DNA of 36,933 bases from an uncultured Clostridia bacterium (lineage in GTDB: Bacteria > Bacillota > Clostridia > Christensenellales > Pumilibacteraceae). Positions 1-8,444 of this stretch are shown here, piece by piece. The notes under the pieces are model-generated. The model was given only the letters and a program-made list of their open reading frames with translations, searched no databases and was not told where the DNA came from. Each line of letters opens with the position of its first letter. Within the stretch, counting starts at the first letter, position 1. Made by a program: the position numbers and the translations under genes. The stretch is from positions 1 through 36,933 of the forward strand of contig CANQUR010000003.1 in assembly GCA_947627075.1 (NCBI GenBank), in the 5' to 3' direction.

Positions 1-458
1 AGGCGATAGGATACGACGACAAATTGTATCGCGCGCTCTACAAGGCGTTGCAGGCTTCGGGCATGAAGTTGCAAAATTACGGCACCGTGTTTGCGACAAT
101 TGCAGATAAGGACAAAGAGGAAGCGTTGCCGCTCATTCGCAGGTTCTACAACCTCGGCTTCAATATCGAGGCGACCGAAGGCACTGCGAAGTTCCTCAAA
201 GAGCACGGCATACGCACTCACGTGCTTCATAAGATAAGCGAAAACAACGAGATACACGACGCAATAAGGGCAGGTTACATAGCTTATGTAATAAATACGC
301 GCGATATAGGCACGGGCGGCGAGAGCGACGGCTATACCATTCGAAGCTATGCGATCGAAAATAACGTGACAATCTTCACATCGCTCGATACCGTAAACGC
401 GTTGCTCGACGCTTTGGAAGAAACGACGTTGTGCATTTCTCCTATAGACGCAAAATAA
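1..458 (+). CDS. carB: Carbamoyl-phosphate synthase large subunit, C-terminal part (5' end outside window)
   Basis: This is the last ~150 residues of the large subunit of carbamoyl-phosphate synthase, which makes carbamoyl phosphate from bicarbonate, ATP and glutamine-derived ammonia for pyrimidine (and arginine) synthesis. The open frame runs in from the left edge (first full codon at base 3, reading A-I-G-Y-D-D-K-L-Y-R-A-L). What is visible is the end of the second ATP-grasp half followed by the MGS-like allosteric domain (from about T-V-F-A-T-I-A-D-K-D). The run N-T-R-D-I-G-T-G-G-E-S-D-G-Y-T-I-R then a short helix end is typical of that domain, which binds regulatory nucleotides in the family. 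The stop is TAA at 456-458. Only 18 bases separate it from pyrK, so it is the upstream member of this pyr operon. A TTG at base 24 is not a credible start, since homology continues upstream of it. Confidence 0.93.
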   Translation, partial: AIGYDDKLYRALYKALQASGMKLQNYGTVFATIADKDKEEALPLIRRFYNLGFNIEATEGTAKFLKEHGIRTHVLHKISENNEIHDAIRAGYIAYVINTRDIGTGGESDGYTIRSYAIENNVTIFTSLDTVNALLDALEETTLCISPIDAK

Positions 459-476
459 TTTGAAAAAAGGAAGCAA

Positions 477-1205
477 ATGAAACAAGGAATTTTTGAGATT
501 ATTGAAAATAAGCCGCTTACGCAAAATGTGATGCGTATGCGGCTTGTCGGAGATACCTCGGCTTGCACAAAGTCGGGACAATTCGTAAATATCAAAATAC
601 AAGGTCTGTTTTTACGCAGACCTATTTCCGTTTGCGACATCGACGGGAACGAGCTCACTATCATATATAAGGTAGTGGGAAGCGGCACCGAAGCGATGCG
701 CAACATGAAAGTCGGCGAAAAGCTCGACTTGCTTACCGGTTTGGGCAATGGTTACGACCTTTCTGTGAGCGGAAACAGTCCGCTTCTTATAGGCGGGGGC
801 GTTGGCGTGCCTCCTTTATATCTGCTTTGCAAGCAACTTATTGCCCAAGGTAAAAAAGTTACGGTTATTCTGGGCTTCAATACGGCAAGCGAAGTTTTTT
901 ATAAGGAAGAATTTTCGGCGCTCGGCGCAAAGACCATTCTCGTCACGGCGGACGGATCAATGGGCGAAAAGGGCTTTGTTACCCACTGTATGGACCTTGA
1001 ATATTCGTATTTTTATACCTGCGGACCCGAACCTATGTTAAAGGCGGTGTACAATAAGTCCACGTCGAGCGGACAATTCAGCTTTGAGGAGCGAATGGGA
1101 TGCGGCTTCGGCGCTTGCATGGGTTGCAGTTGCAAGACGATAACGGGTTATAAGCGTATATGCAAGGACGGTCCCGTTCTGTATAAGGAGGAAATTTTAT
1201 GGTAG
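477..1205 (+). CDS. pyrK: Dihydroorotate dehydrogenase B, electron-transfer subunit PyrK
   Basis: This is the iron-sulfur flavoprotein subunit that passes electrons from PyrD's FMN, via FAD and a [2Fe-2S] cluster, to NAD+. The 242-residue length is normal. The FAD-binding R-R-P-I-S motif lies near residue 45. A glycine-rich nucleotide stretch (L-L-I-G-G-G-V-G-V-P-P-L) follows near residue 105. The C-terminal cluster ligands are in E-R-M-G-C-G-F-G-A-C-M-G-C-S-C with a later R-I-C-K-D-G. The start ATG has an AAGGA ribosome-binding site a few bases upstream. The stop overlaps the pyrD start by 7 bases, suggesting translational coupling of the two subunits. Presence of PyrK marks the adjacent PyrD as the class 1B, NAD-dependent type. 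Confidence 0.95.
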   Translation: MKQGIFEIIENKPLTQNVMRMRLVGDTSACTKSGQFVNIKIQGLFLRRPISVCDIDGNELTIIYKVVGSGTEAMRNMKVGEKLDLLTGLGNGYDLSVSGNSPLLIGGGVGVPPLYLLCKQLIAQGKKVTVILGFNTASEVFYKEEFSALGAKTILVTADGSMGEKGFVTHCMDLEYSYFYTCGPEPMLKAVYNKSTSSGQFSFEERMGCGFGACMGCSCKTITGYKRICKDGPVLYKEEILW

Positions 1206-2113
1206 ACACAAAGGTGACCTTATGCGGCATAGAACTCGATAATCCCGTCATTCCCGCAAGCGGAACGTTTGGATACGGCTATGAATTTGCCGAGCTGTAC
1301 GACATAAATATACTGGGAACGTTTTCTTTCAAGGGCACTACGTCGGAGCCGAGATTCGGCAATCCCACTCCGCGTATCGCCGAATGCACGGCGGGCATGA
1401 TAAATTCCGTCGGATTGCAAAATCCGGGCGTGGACAAGGTAATAAGCGAAGAATTGCCGAAATTAAGAAACTGTTTTCACAAGAAGGTAATGGCAAATGT
1501 AGGCGGCTTTTCGATAGATGAGTACGTCAAAACGGCTTCAAAGCTCGACAACTGCGATTGCGTGGGCTGGCTCGAAATAAACATAAGCTGTCCCAACGTA
1601 CACGGAGGAGGAATGAGCTTCGGCACGTCGCCGCTCGCCGCCGCCGAAGTCACAAGAGCAGTCAAAAAAGCGGTCAAAAAGCCGGTGATAATAAAGCTTT
1701 CGCCTAACGTTACCGACATAGCGGCAATAGCCGAGGCGTGCGAAGGCGAGGGCGCGGACGGAATAAGCCTTATAAATACGCTTCTCGGTATGCGCATAAA
1801 TTTGAGGACGAGAAAGCCTGTCATAGCAAATCGCAAGGGTGGCTTTTCGGGCGAGGCGGTGTTTCCCGTCGCGCTCCGTATGGTAAACGACGTTGCCGAA
1901 AGGGTACATATTCCGGTAGTGGGGATAGGCGGCGTAAGCTCGGCGGAGAATGTGCTCGAAATGATGATGGCTGGAGCGACCGCGGTGGAAGTCGGAGCGG
2001 CGAATCTCATAAACCCTTATGCGTGCAGGGACATAATAAACGATTTGCCGTCCGCAATGGAAAAATATAAAATAAACTCTTTAAGGGAGATAATAGGAGC
2101 GATAAATGGGTAA
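1199..2113 (+). CDS. pyrD: Dihydroorotate dehydrogenase B, catalytic subunit
   Basis: This is the FMN enzyme that oxidises dihydroorotate to orotate in the cytosol, working as a PyrD2PyrK2 heterotetramer. The 304-residue length and the motif E-I-N-I-S-C-P-N-V-H-G-G-G, with the class 1 catalytic cysteine, are as expected for class 1B. The phosphate-binding region (V-V-G-I-G-G-V-S-S, then G-A-T-A-V-E-V-G-A-A) lies in the last third. A strong AAGGAGG site precedes the ATG at 1199, inside the end of pyrK. The gene overlaps pyrF by 8 bases, so pyrK-pyrD-pyrF are packed and probably translated in a coupled way. No regulatory feature is visible inside. Confidence 0.96.
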   Translation: MVDTKVTLCGIELDNPVIPASGTFGYGYEFAELYDINILGTFSFKGTTSEPRFGNPTPRIAECTAGMINSVGLQNPGVDKVISEELPKLRNCFHKKVMANVGGFSIDEYVKTASKLDNCDCVGWLEINISCPNVHGGGMSFGTSPLAAAEVTRAVKKAVKKPVIIKLSPNVTDIAAIAEACEGEGADGISLINTLLGMRINLRTRKPVIANRKGGFSGEAVFPVALRMVNDVAERVHIPVVGIGGVSSAENVLEMMMAGATAVEVGAANLINPYACRDIINDLPSAMEKYKINSLREIIGAING

Positions 2114-2804
2114 AGACGTTATCATCGCGTGCGATTTCGACAGCGCGGAAAAGACTCTCGAATTTTTGGATAAGTTCGAGGGCAAGAAACCTTTTGTAAA
2201 GATAGGCATGGAGCTTTTTTATGCGGCAGGTCCGAGCATTGTGAGCAAAATCAAGGAACGCGGGCACAAGATATTTTTGGATTTGAAGTTGCACGACATT
2301 CCTAATACGGTAAAAAAAGCCATGTGTGTGCTTTCGCGTTTAGGTGTGGACATGTGCAACGTTCATGCGGCGGGCACAGGCAGAATGATGCAGGCGGCGA
2401 TCGAAGGGCTTACTCGCGAGGACGGTTCAAGACCGCTTCTTATAGCCGTAACGCAGCTTACGTCCACCGACGAGGAAACTATGCATAAGGACCTTTTGAT
2501 TGACGAGCCTCTCGACAAGGTGGTAATGCACTATGCGAAAAATGCCGCCGATTCGGGGCTCGACGGAGTGGTTTGTTCTCCGCTCGAAGCGGACAAGGTA
2601 CATTCGATTTGCGGAGGCAAATTTTTGACCGTCACGCCGGGCATAAGATTTGCGGGCGGCGAGGTGGGAGATCAAAAACGCGTTACTACTCCCGCCATGG
2701 CAAAGGAGCTCGGTTCGGATTATATCGTGGTCGGCAGACCAATTACCGCCGCGACCGATCCCGTAGAAGCTTACGAAAGATGTGTAAAAGACTTTATAGG
2801 ATAG
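2106..2804 (+). CDS. pyrF: Orotidine 5'-phosphate decarboxylase
   Basis: This enzyme decarboxylates OMP to UMP, the last step of de novo UMP synthesis. The 232-residue length is normal for the short bacterial type. The catalytic signature F-L-D-L-K-L-H-D-I-P-N-T-V is at about residues 58-70. The phosphate-gripping end (T-P-G-I-R-F and later I-V-V-G-R-P-I-T) is also present. The ATG at 2106 is preceded by a TAGGAG site that sits within the end of pyrD. Thirteen bases separate its stop from pyrE. It is placed between pyrD and pyrE, as in many Clostridia operons. Confidence 0.96.
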   Translation: MGKDVIIACDFDSAEKTLEFLDKFEGKKPFVKIGMELFYAAGPSIVSKIKERGHKIFLDLKLHDIPNTVKKAMCVLSRLGVDMCNVHAAGTGRMMQAAIEGLTREDGSRPLLIAVTQLTSTDEETMHKDLLIDEPLDKVVMHYAKNAADSGLDGVVCSPLEADKVHSICGGKFLTVTPGIRFAGGEVGDQKRVTTPAMAKELGSDYIVVGRPITAATDPVEAYERCVKDFIG

Positions 2805-2817
2805 GAGAAACAAAACT

Positions 2818-3453
2818 ATGGATACGAAAAAACTTATAGCAAAGGATCTGCTTGCAATACAAGCGATATTTTTAAGACCGGAAGAGCCGTTCATTTGGGC
2901 GAGCGGAATAAAAAGCCCGATCTATTGCGACAACAGACTTACGCTTACCACGCCTTGGGCGCGCACCGATGTGGAAAACGGATTTGTACAACTGCTGAAA
3001 GAGCATTTCCCCACTGCCGAGCTGCTTATGGGTACGGCGACCGCGGGAATAGCTCATGCGGCTATCACGGCACACTTACTCGATATGCCCATGGGATATG
3101 TTCGTTCGAGCGCAAAGGATCACGGCAGACAAAACAGGATCGAGGGTAGACTTCGAGAAGGAGAAAGAGTGGTTGTGGTCGAGGACCTTATTTCGACGGG
3201 CGGAAGCGTCATAGACGCCGTGGAAGCGTTGCGCGAAGCGGGCGCAGACGTGCTCGGAGTGGTGAGTATCTTCACTTACGGAATGAAAAAAGGGCTTGAA
3301 AGACTGAAAGAGGCAAATATAACAAATTATTCCCTTACCGATTTTGACGCGGTCATCGAGGCTGCGGTAGAAGAGGGATATATAAAAGCGGAGGATGTAA
3401 GCAGGCTCATTGCCTTCCGTAACGATCCGTCCGACGAAAGCTGGATAAAATAA
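2818..3453 (+). CDS. pyrE: Orotate phosphoribosyltransferase
   Basis: This enzyme joins orotate to PRPP, giving OMP for PyrF. The type I phosphoribosyltransferase PRPP motif is clear (R-V-V-V-V-E-D-L-I-S-T-G-G-S). The flexible-loop region K-D-H-G-R-Q-N-R-I-E-G lies just before it. The 211-residue length is normal. The start ATG has a TAGGAG site about 8 bases upstream. The stop is followed after one base by pyrB, so the two are certainly co-transcribed. Nothing about the sequence is unusual. Confidence 0.96.
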   Translation: MDTKKLIAKDLLAIQAIFLRPEEPFIWASGIKSPIYCDNRLTLTTPWARTDVENGFVQLLKEHFPTAELLMGTATAGIAHAAITAHLLDMPMGYVRSSAKDHGRQNRIEGRLREGERVVVVEDLISTGGSVIDAVEALREAGADVLGVVSIFTYGMKKGLERLKEANITNYSLTDFDAVIEAAVEEGYIKAEDVSRLIAFRNDPSDESWIK

Positions 3454-3454
3454 T

Positions 3455-4516
3455 ATGAAAAGCGTTATAGATATTTTGGATCTTTCGGTCGAAGAACTCG
3501 ACGACATGATAAAGACCGCGATAGATATTTCAAAGAACCCCGATAAGTACGCGAATAAGTGCAAGGGGAAAAAACTTGCCACGTTGTTTTTCGAGCCGTC
3601 CACGCGAACGCGACTCAGCTTCGAGGCGGCAATGTATGAACTCGGCGGCAACGTCATAGGCTTTTCGGAGGCAAACAGCTCTTCCGCGTCAAAGGGTGAA
3701 AGCGTTGCGGACACGGCGAAGATAGTGAGTTGCTACGCCGATATAATTGCCATGCGTCATCCAAAAGAGGGCGCTCCGTATGTGGCGGCGATAAACGCAA
3801 GCATTCCCGTGATAAACGCGGGCGACGGCGGGCACCATCATCCCACTCAAACGCTTGCCGATCTTCTTACAGTATATCGCGAAAAGGGAAGGCTCGACGG
3901 GCTTACAATAGGGCTTGTCGGCGATCTCAAATACGGCAGAACAGTACATTCGCTCATAAATGCCATGTCGCGTTACGAAGGCAATAAATTCGTGCTCGTT
4001 TCTCCGCGCGAGCTCAAACTTCCCGACTACGTGAGAAACGACGTGGGGAACAAAGCTCAATTCGTCGAAACTACCGACCTTATGGAGTATATGGACAAGT
4101 TCGATATTTTGTACATGACGAGGATCCAGCGCGAACGTTTTACCGATCTCGACGTATACAACAGGCTAAAAGACAGCTATATCCTTACACCCGACAAGCT
4201 CATAAACGCAAAGAAGGATATGTGCATACTTCATCCGCTTCCGCGCGTCAACGAGATCTCGGTAAAGGTGGACGACGACGAAAGAGCGTGCTATTTTAAG
4301 CAAGCGCTTAACGGCAAACTCATGCGCATGGCGCTCATATTGCACTTGCTCGAACTCAATGACGGAAAAAGATTCCCGAAACTCGACGGTGAAAGCGGTC
4401 ACGTTTGCAAAAATCCGACCTGCATAACCTCGACCGAGCAAGAACTCGAACACGTGTTCAAAAAAGGAAAGGACGGACTTCTTCGTTGCATTTATTGCGA
4501 CAAGACGTTGTCATGA
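3455..4516 (+). CDS. pyrB: Aspartate carbamoyltransferase with C-terminal PyrI-like zinc-binding tail
   Basis: This is the catalytic chain that makes N-carbamoyl-aspartate from carbamoyl phosphate and aspartate. Residues 1 to ~307 are an ordinary PyrB: carbamoyl-phosphate motif S-T-R-T-R-L-S-F-E, then H-H-P-T-Q-T-L-A-D, and the late H-P-L-P-R-V motif. After the usual C-terminal helix (about A-L-I-L-H-L-L-E-L) there are ~46 extra residues. These contain C318-x4-C323 and C345-x2-C348, the zinc-ligand spacing of the C-terminal domain of the regulatory chain PyrI. The ~100-residue nucleotide-binding allosteric domain of PyrI is absent. No separate pyrI is visible in this operon segment. The ribosome-binding site is weak (GGA only), so translation probably couples to pyrE. 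A bidirectional terminator follows. Confidence 0.93.
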   Translation: MKSVIDILDLSVEELDDMIKTAIDISKNPDKYANKCKGKKLATLFFEPSTRTRLSFEAAMYELGGNVIGFSEANSSSASKGESVADTAKIVSCYADIIAMRHPKEGAPYVAAINASIPVINAGDGGHHHPTQTLADLLTVYREKGRLDGLTIGLVGDLKYGRTVHSLINAMSRYEGNKFVLVSPRELKLPDYVRNDVGNKAQFVETTDLMEYMDKFDILYMTRIQRERFTDLDVYNRLKDSYILTPDKLINAKKDMCILHPLPRVNEISVKVDDDERACYFKQALNGKLMRMALILHLLELNDGKRFPKLDGESGHVCKNPTCITSTEQELEHVFKKGKDGLLRCIYCDKTLS

Positions 4517-4532
4517 CAAGCGAAAATATCAT

Positions 4533-4564
4533 AAAAAAGGGCTGTCCGGTGACGGCCCTTTTAA
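4533..4564. terminator. Bidirectional intrinsic terminator between pyrB and the convergent lipoprotein gene
   Basis: The hairpin has outer arms AAAAGGGC and GCCCTTTT, with an inner GTC/GAC pairing around CGGT. It lies between two converging genes. It has a run of T on the right for pyrB and, read on the other strand, a run of six T for the lipoprotein gene. Confidence 0.85.
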
Positions 4565-4583
4565 CGTGTCTGCTTAATGTGCG

Positions 4584-5597
4584 CTATTTAATCGAATATT
4601 CCTTGAGAGTGATCTCCATAAGGTTATTGTATTGAGGAGGATCCTTTTGAACGTCTGTTTCGTCCGAATAATAATCTATAAGCTTAAGTAAGATCTTTTG
4701 AGTTTTTGCGCTTTCGGAAGTATTGCCGTTATATTCTCCTTGAGTGTAGTAGGCGTAATGCGCTTGACCTTTTTGCTTGCCGTCGTCCATGAGCGTTGCG
4801 GCGACGCAATGACTGTTTATGAGTTTAGTTCCGTCATCTTCGGTAGAAGTGTATTGGCTGTCGAAATGCTCGATAAATTCGGGATTATCGATTTTGATAT
4901 TTTCCCAATCCTTTTTCGAGAGCGGACTTATGGCGGAGCCGGCACTCATGGAAGAAGTCGAAAATTTATCTTGGGAAAAGCATTCAAACCAATTGACTAT
5001 CGCAAAGTCTTGTCGATAAGAGGAAGATTGCTCAAGGGCAGTCGTAAGTCCCTTCATGGCGCGGATATAATAGTATAGGTATTCGTTATCCACATAGTTG
5101 CCCTTTGGAAACTCGATTATCTTTGCGCTATCCGTATCCGCCTCGCTTTTGCTTTGAGCGAATTTGGCAATGCCGTTCACATAGTCTGCCTCAAAATAAT
5201 AGTTTGCGTTCGCGGAGAGTACTTCTTTTTCGGTGTATATGGCATAAAGATTGTCCATATCGAATTTTGCCGTGGAATGCATATTGAAGTTCTTTTCGGG
5301 ATCCGGATAAGATATTTGATAATCGGTGTCGAGCACATATATCGTGGCGCTATTTACGCCGTCGGTGCTTTCGTAAATTTTGAATTCCAAAAAGCTGTCG
5401 TCATTGCTCAAAGCGTATTTGCTCTCGCCGTCCAAGCGATAATCTATAACATCGTATCTCGCCGTTTCGGATACGAAATAACGCGACCACCACGGTTTGT
5501 TTATGTCCAATTCCACAGTAGTGTTGACGGGCATACTGCAACCGACGAGCGCTGCTACGAGCGCAATGGATATCAATAAAGCCGAGATTTTTTTCAT
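4584..5597 (-). CDS. Predicted lipoprotein of unknown function
   Basis: I do not recognise the family. The 337-residue protein begins with a lipoprotein signal: two lysines, a hydrophobic stretch of about 14 residues and the lipobox L-V-G-C at residue 20. It should therefore be exported and lipid-anchored on the outer face of the membrane. The mature part is acidic, rich in Tyr, Asp and Ser, and has no further membrane segment. It contains phrases such as W-W-S-R-Y-F near residue 37 that suggest an extracellular beta-rich fold, but this is inference. The ATG has a CGGAG site 9 bases upstream and a promoter at 5631-5659. The gene is divergent from addB, and the two promoters interleave. Confidence 0.8.
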   Translation of the reverse strand: MKKISALLISIALVAALVGCSMPVNTTVELDINKPWWSRYFVSETARYDVIDYRLDGESKYALSNDDSFLEFKIYESTDGVNSATIYVLDTDYQISYPDPEKNFNMHSTAKFDMDNLYAIYTEKEVLSANANYYFEADYVNGIAKFAQSKSEADTDSAKIIEFPKGNYVDNEYLYYYIRAMKGLTTALEQSSSYRQDFAIVNWFECFSQDKFSTSSMSAGSAISPLSKKDWENIKIDNPEFIEHFDSQYTSTEDDGTKLINSHCVAATLMDDGKQKGQAHYAYYTQGEYNGNTSESAKTQKILLKLIDYYSDETDVQKDPPQYNNLMEITLKEYSIK

Positions 5598-5613
5598 TTA
5601 TATAGCTCCGTAA

Positions 5614-5654
5614 AAATCAAGTTTTTATTAAGTGTACCACATTTAACTTGATTT
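5614..5654. repeat. 10-bp inverted repeat across the divergent lipoprotein/addB promoters
   Basis: AAATCAAGTT at 5614-5623 is matched by its exact inverse AACTTGATTT at 5645-5654, with 21 bases between. The right arm contains the -35 element of addB. The left arm lies in the transcribed leader of the lipoprotein gene. It could be an operator for a looping or dimeric regulator. A chance origin in this AT-rich gap cannot be excluded. Confidence 0.5.
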
Positions 5655-5659
5655 GGCAA
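5631..5659 (-). promoter_or_regulatory. Promoter of the 337-residue lipoprotein gene
   Basis: On the minus strand a -35 element TTGCCA (5654-5659) and a -10 element TACACT (5631-5636) are 17 bases apart. They lie upstream of the CGGAG ribosome-binding site. The promoter overlaps the addB promoter on the other strand. Confidence 0.65.
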
Positions 5660-5676
5660 TCTAAAAAGGTTATAAT
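5648..5676 (+). promoter_or_regulatory. addB promoter
   Basis: TTGATT (5648-5653) and TATAAT (5671-5676) are 17 bases apart. The start codon of addB begins only 9 bases after the -10 element and no ribosome-binding site is present. The transcript is therefore likely leaderless or nearly so. Confidence 0.75.
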
Positions 5677-5684
5677 ATAATAAA

Positions 5685-8444
5685 ATGAGTACGAAAATTC
5701 TTACATTTACAAGCTATCATGCGGCGCTGAGGTCGATCATAGCCGAGATCAACAAAAGAAAAGTCGATTTGGATGTTCGGCACCTATTGATCGTGCCCGA
5801 GCGTTATACTTTGCTTGCCGAAAAATATCTTTATGAACGCTCGCAAGGCTCATTCGATATAGAGGTGCTTTCCTTAAGCAGATTGTTTTACAAAATGCAA
5901 ATAAAGACGCCCCTTTTGAGTCGAGAGGGCGCGATCATGCTTTTGCGCGGGATGCTACCTTCCATAGAGCTCAAATGCTATTATCGCTCGGCTTCGTTTC
6001 GAGGCTTTTGCGAAAAACTTTATGACGCGATAAACGATTTCGCGGCGAGCGGGATAGGACCGGAGGATATCCCCGACGCGTCTTATAAACTTCGCGATCT
6101 CAAGACCATTTATTTCGAATACAAAAAAAGGATAGAAGGCAGATTTGTAGACAGCATGGGCAAATTGGACCTTATCGCGCGGGAGGCTGCCACAAGCGAA
6201 TATCTCGACAACGTACATATTTATGTCGCCAATTTCGACTATGTCGACAAAGCCACACGCGATGTCTTTGACGTGCTTGAAAAAAGGGCGCTTTCCTTTA
6301 CGGAATGCGCTGTTTGCGACGATGAAGAAATACGCGGCAGAAGGGAAAAATTTTTCGGAGACGGTGCGGTTGCCGTAAAGGAGGTCGCAAAGCGTATCAG
6401 ATATTTGGCATACAAAGGTGTGCCGTATGAGGACATGGCGGTCATTATGGGAAACGCTTCGGCTGCGCGCGTAAGACGTATATTCAAGGAATTCGAATTG
6501 CCGTGCTTTATATCCGAAAACAAACGTCTTTACGAATTGCCGCTTGCGTCTTATGTACTTTCGCTCATCGAATGTGCTCGACGCAAGAACAGGGAAAGTT
6601 TCATAATTTTGTCCAAAAACTTGTATATGGGTATAGAAAAACACACTGCGGACGAATTCGAAAATTATGTAAACTCACATCTTATAGACTACAAGGAGTT
6701 TTATGAAGCATTTGCGGATTGTCCGATAGAAGTGGAACGGGCAAGGCAAAAGCTTGTGAATATCGTTAGCGTTGCCGAACGCGGCATGAAAAACACCGAC
6801 GACGCAAGAAGTTTCGGGGAGTTCCTCGAAAGCATTATTGACGCCGACGTGGAAGCGATCACCGAAAAGGCGTTCGATTCGATAGCTGCGGTGGAAAAGA
6901 TGAAAGCGCTCGTATCGCTCATGGAGCAGGTCGGCATAAAGGGAACGTTTGACTTTATTTCCGCTGTTTTCGTCGAGGGATTAAAGGCGACCGAGATGTC
7001 GTCGATCCCGTATCAAGGCGGAGTGATAGTGGGAGACCCCGCGGCATTCAGAGGCGGAAAGTACAAGTTTGTTGCGGTGCTCGGCTTCGACGACGGATTT
7101 TTGCCGCAAATATACGATGACGGTTCGCTTATAAGCGATGATGAAAAGGAAACATTCTCTCAAATGGAACGCGCAGCGGCGATCAATCACAGGTATGAGC
7201 GCGAGTTGTGCGCGGTGCTCGCTAGCGCGGACAATATCTTTGCCACTTATTCTTCTCCGTCGGGTATGATGAACGAAATTTTCGCCGATGATCTGTGCGT
7301 CGACGTCTATGAAAATGATCCGATCTTTTCGGCGGGTAGCAAGGTCTATGCCACAGAACGTATGCTCGAATTGATACGTTTGAGCGAAATCACTCCAAGC
7401 GACGAAAGAAGAACCATCAATGCTTTGTTTGTCGCGACGGGCTCAGGCGAATCGTTGCTCATGTCGCACAGGACCGAAATGATAGAAAACGCCGAAAAAC
7501 TGTTTTTTCCCGTAAGTACGACGAGCGTAAGCAAATTGCAAAGCTTTTTTGCTTGTCCATATAAACATTTTATCGATTACGGATTGCGTTTGAAAGAGCG
7601 CGACAAGGGCGAGATCTCCGCTATAGATACGGGAAACTTTTTTCACCTTGTGGTGGAAAAAATAGTGGCAAGCGGCGACTATTCGGATATAAACGTAGCC
7701 GTGAACAAGGCGGTGGACGAAATAGCGAATGAAGGCAAATTTTCTCTTTCGGGCAACAAGAGTTCGATAGAAAGGCTCAAAGAAGAAGCGGTCGAAATAA
7801 TCGAGATTTATACAAGACATTTGCAAAAAAGCAAGTTCAAGCCGATCGGAGAGGAACTGGTGGTATCGCTGGATCTCGACGGAACGACGCTTACCGGCAA
7901 GATAGATATGGCGGATGAATACAACGGCTACATAAGACTTATCGACTATAAAACGGGCGAGTACAAACTTAAATATTCCGACGTTTATTACGGCGAAAAA
8001 ATTCAACTTCCGCTGTATATGGCGGCTTGTTCCGAAAAATACAAGCCGGCGGCAATGTTTAATTTCCCGTTTTCGTACAATTGGACAGACGACAAAAATT
8101 CGCACAGGTTTTCGGGGTTTTTGCTCGATGACGACGACGTAATAAACGCCGTAGCGGGCGAATTCGAAGATGAAAGCGAAGTGTTTGATCTAAAGCGTGA
8201 GGCAGGCAAGATCGACGGCGGCGATTATCTTGTGGATGAGGAGACGATGAAAGCGCTTTCCGATTATGCCGTACGCATAAGCAAAGAAGCTTTGAAGGAT
8301 ATAAAGAGCGGATATGCGGCAGCCTCTCCTTGCGGCACCGCGCCATGTGATTATTGCGAATATAAATGCATTTGCGCCAACAGGAAAGTGCGGGCTACGG
8401 CGACGATCCGCAAATCGGTTTTTTCGGAGAAGAAAGATGGATAG
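5685..8444 (+). CDS. addB: ATP-dependent nuclease subunit B (AddB/RexB type)
   Basis: With AddA this forms the helicase-nuclease that resects double-strand breaks up to a Chi-like site and prepares ends for RecA. The C-terminal nuclease domain is clear: a first cluster cysteine in F-F-A-C-P-Y-K-H-F, the PD-(D/E)XK active-site stretch R-L-I-D-Y-K-T-G-E-Y, and near the end C-D-Y-C-E-Y-K-C-I-C. This last gives the C-x2-C-x5-C ligands of the AddB 4Fe-4S staple. The N terminus (L-T-F-T-S-Y-H-A-A-L) lacks the Walker A motif that B. subtilis AddB has, so it resembles the RexB variety. At 919 residues it is shorter than typical AddB (~1150). It overlaps addA by 8 bases. No ribosome-binding site precedes the ATG. 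Confidence 0.88.
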   Translation: MSTKILTFTSYHAALRSIIAEINKRKVDLDVRHLLIVPERYTLLAEKYLYERSQGSFDIEVLSLSRLFYKMQIKTPLLSREGAIMLLRGMLPSIELKCYYRSASFRGFCEKLYDAINDFAASGIGPEDIPDASYKLRDLKTIYFEYKKRIEGRFVDSMGKLDLIAREAATSEYLDNVHIYVANFDYVDKATRDVFDVLEKRALSFTECAVCDDEEIRGRREKFFGDGAVAVKEVAKRIRYLAYKGVPYEDMAVIMGNASAARVRRIFKEFELPCFISENKRLYELPLASYVLSLIECARRKNRESFIILSKNLYMGIEKHTADEFENYVNSHLIDYKEFYEAFADCPIEVERARQKLVNIVSVAERGMKNTDDARSFGEFLESIIDADVEAITEKAFDSIAAVEKMKALVSLMEQVGIKGTFDFISAVFVEGLKATEMSSIPYQGGVIVGDPAAFRGGKYKFVAVLGFDDGFLPQIYDDGSLISDDEKETFSQMERAAAINHRYERELCAVLASADNIFATYSSPSGMMNEIFADDLCVDVYENDPIFSAGSKVYATERMLELIRLSEITPSDERRTINALFVATGSGESLLMSHRTEMIENAEKLFFPVSTTSVSKLQSFFACPYKHFIDYGLRLKERDKGEISAIDTGNFFHLVVEKIVASGDYSDINVAVNKAVDEIANEGKFSLSGNKSSIERLKEEAVEIIEIYTRHLQKSKFKPIGEELVVSLDLDGTTLTGKIDMADEYNGYIRLIDYKTGEYKLKYSDVYYGEKIQLPLYMAACSEKYKPAAMFNFPFSYNWTDDKNSHRFSGFLLDDDDVINAVAGEFEDESEVFDLKREAGKIDGGDYLVDEETMKALSDYAVRISKEALKDIKSGYAAASPCGTAPCDYCEYKCICANRKVRATATIRKSVFSEKKDG

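Noticed and set aside
4447..4459. LexA-like box CGAAC-N4-GTTC
   Set aside because: It is inside the pyrB zinc-tail codons, far from any promoter, and CACGTG symmetry arises from the L-E-H-V-F codons.
5087..5095. A perfect DnaA box (TTATCCACA)
   Set aside because: It is single and lies inside the lipoprotein coding sequence; there is no cluster, AT-rich unwinding stretch or dnaA.
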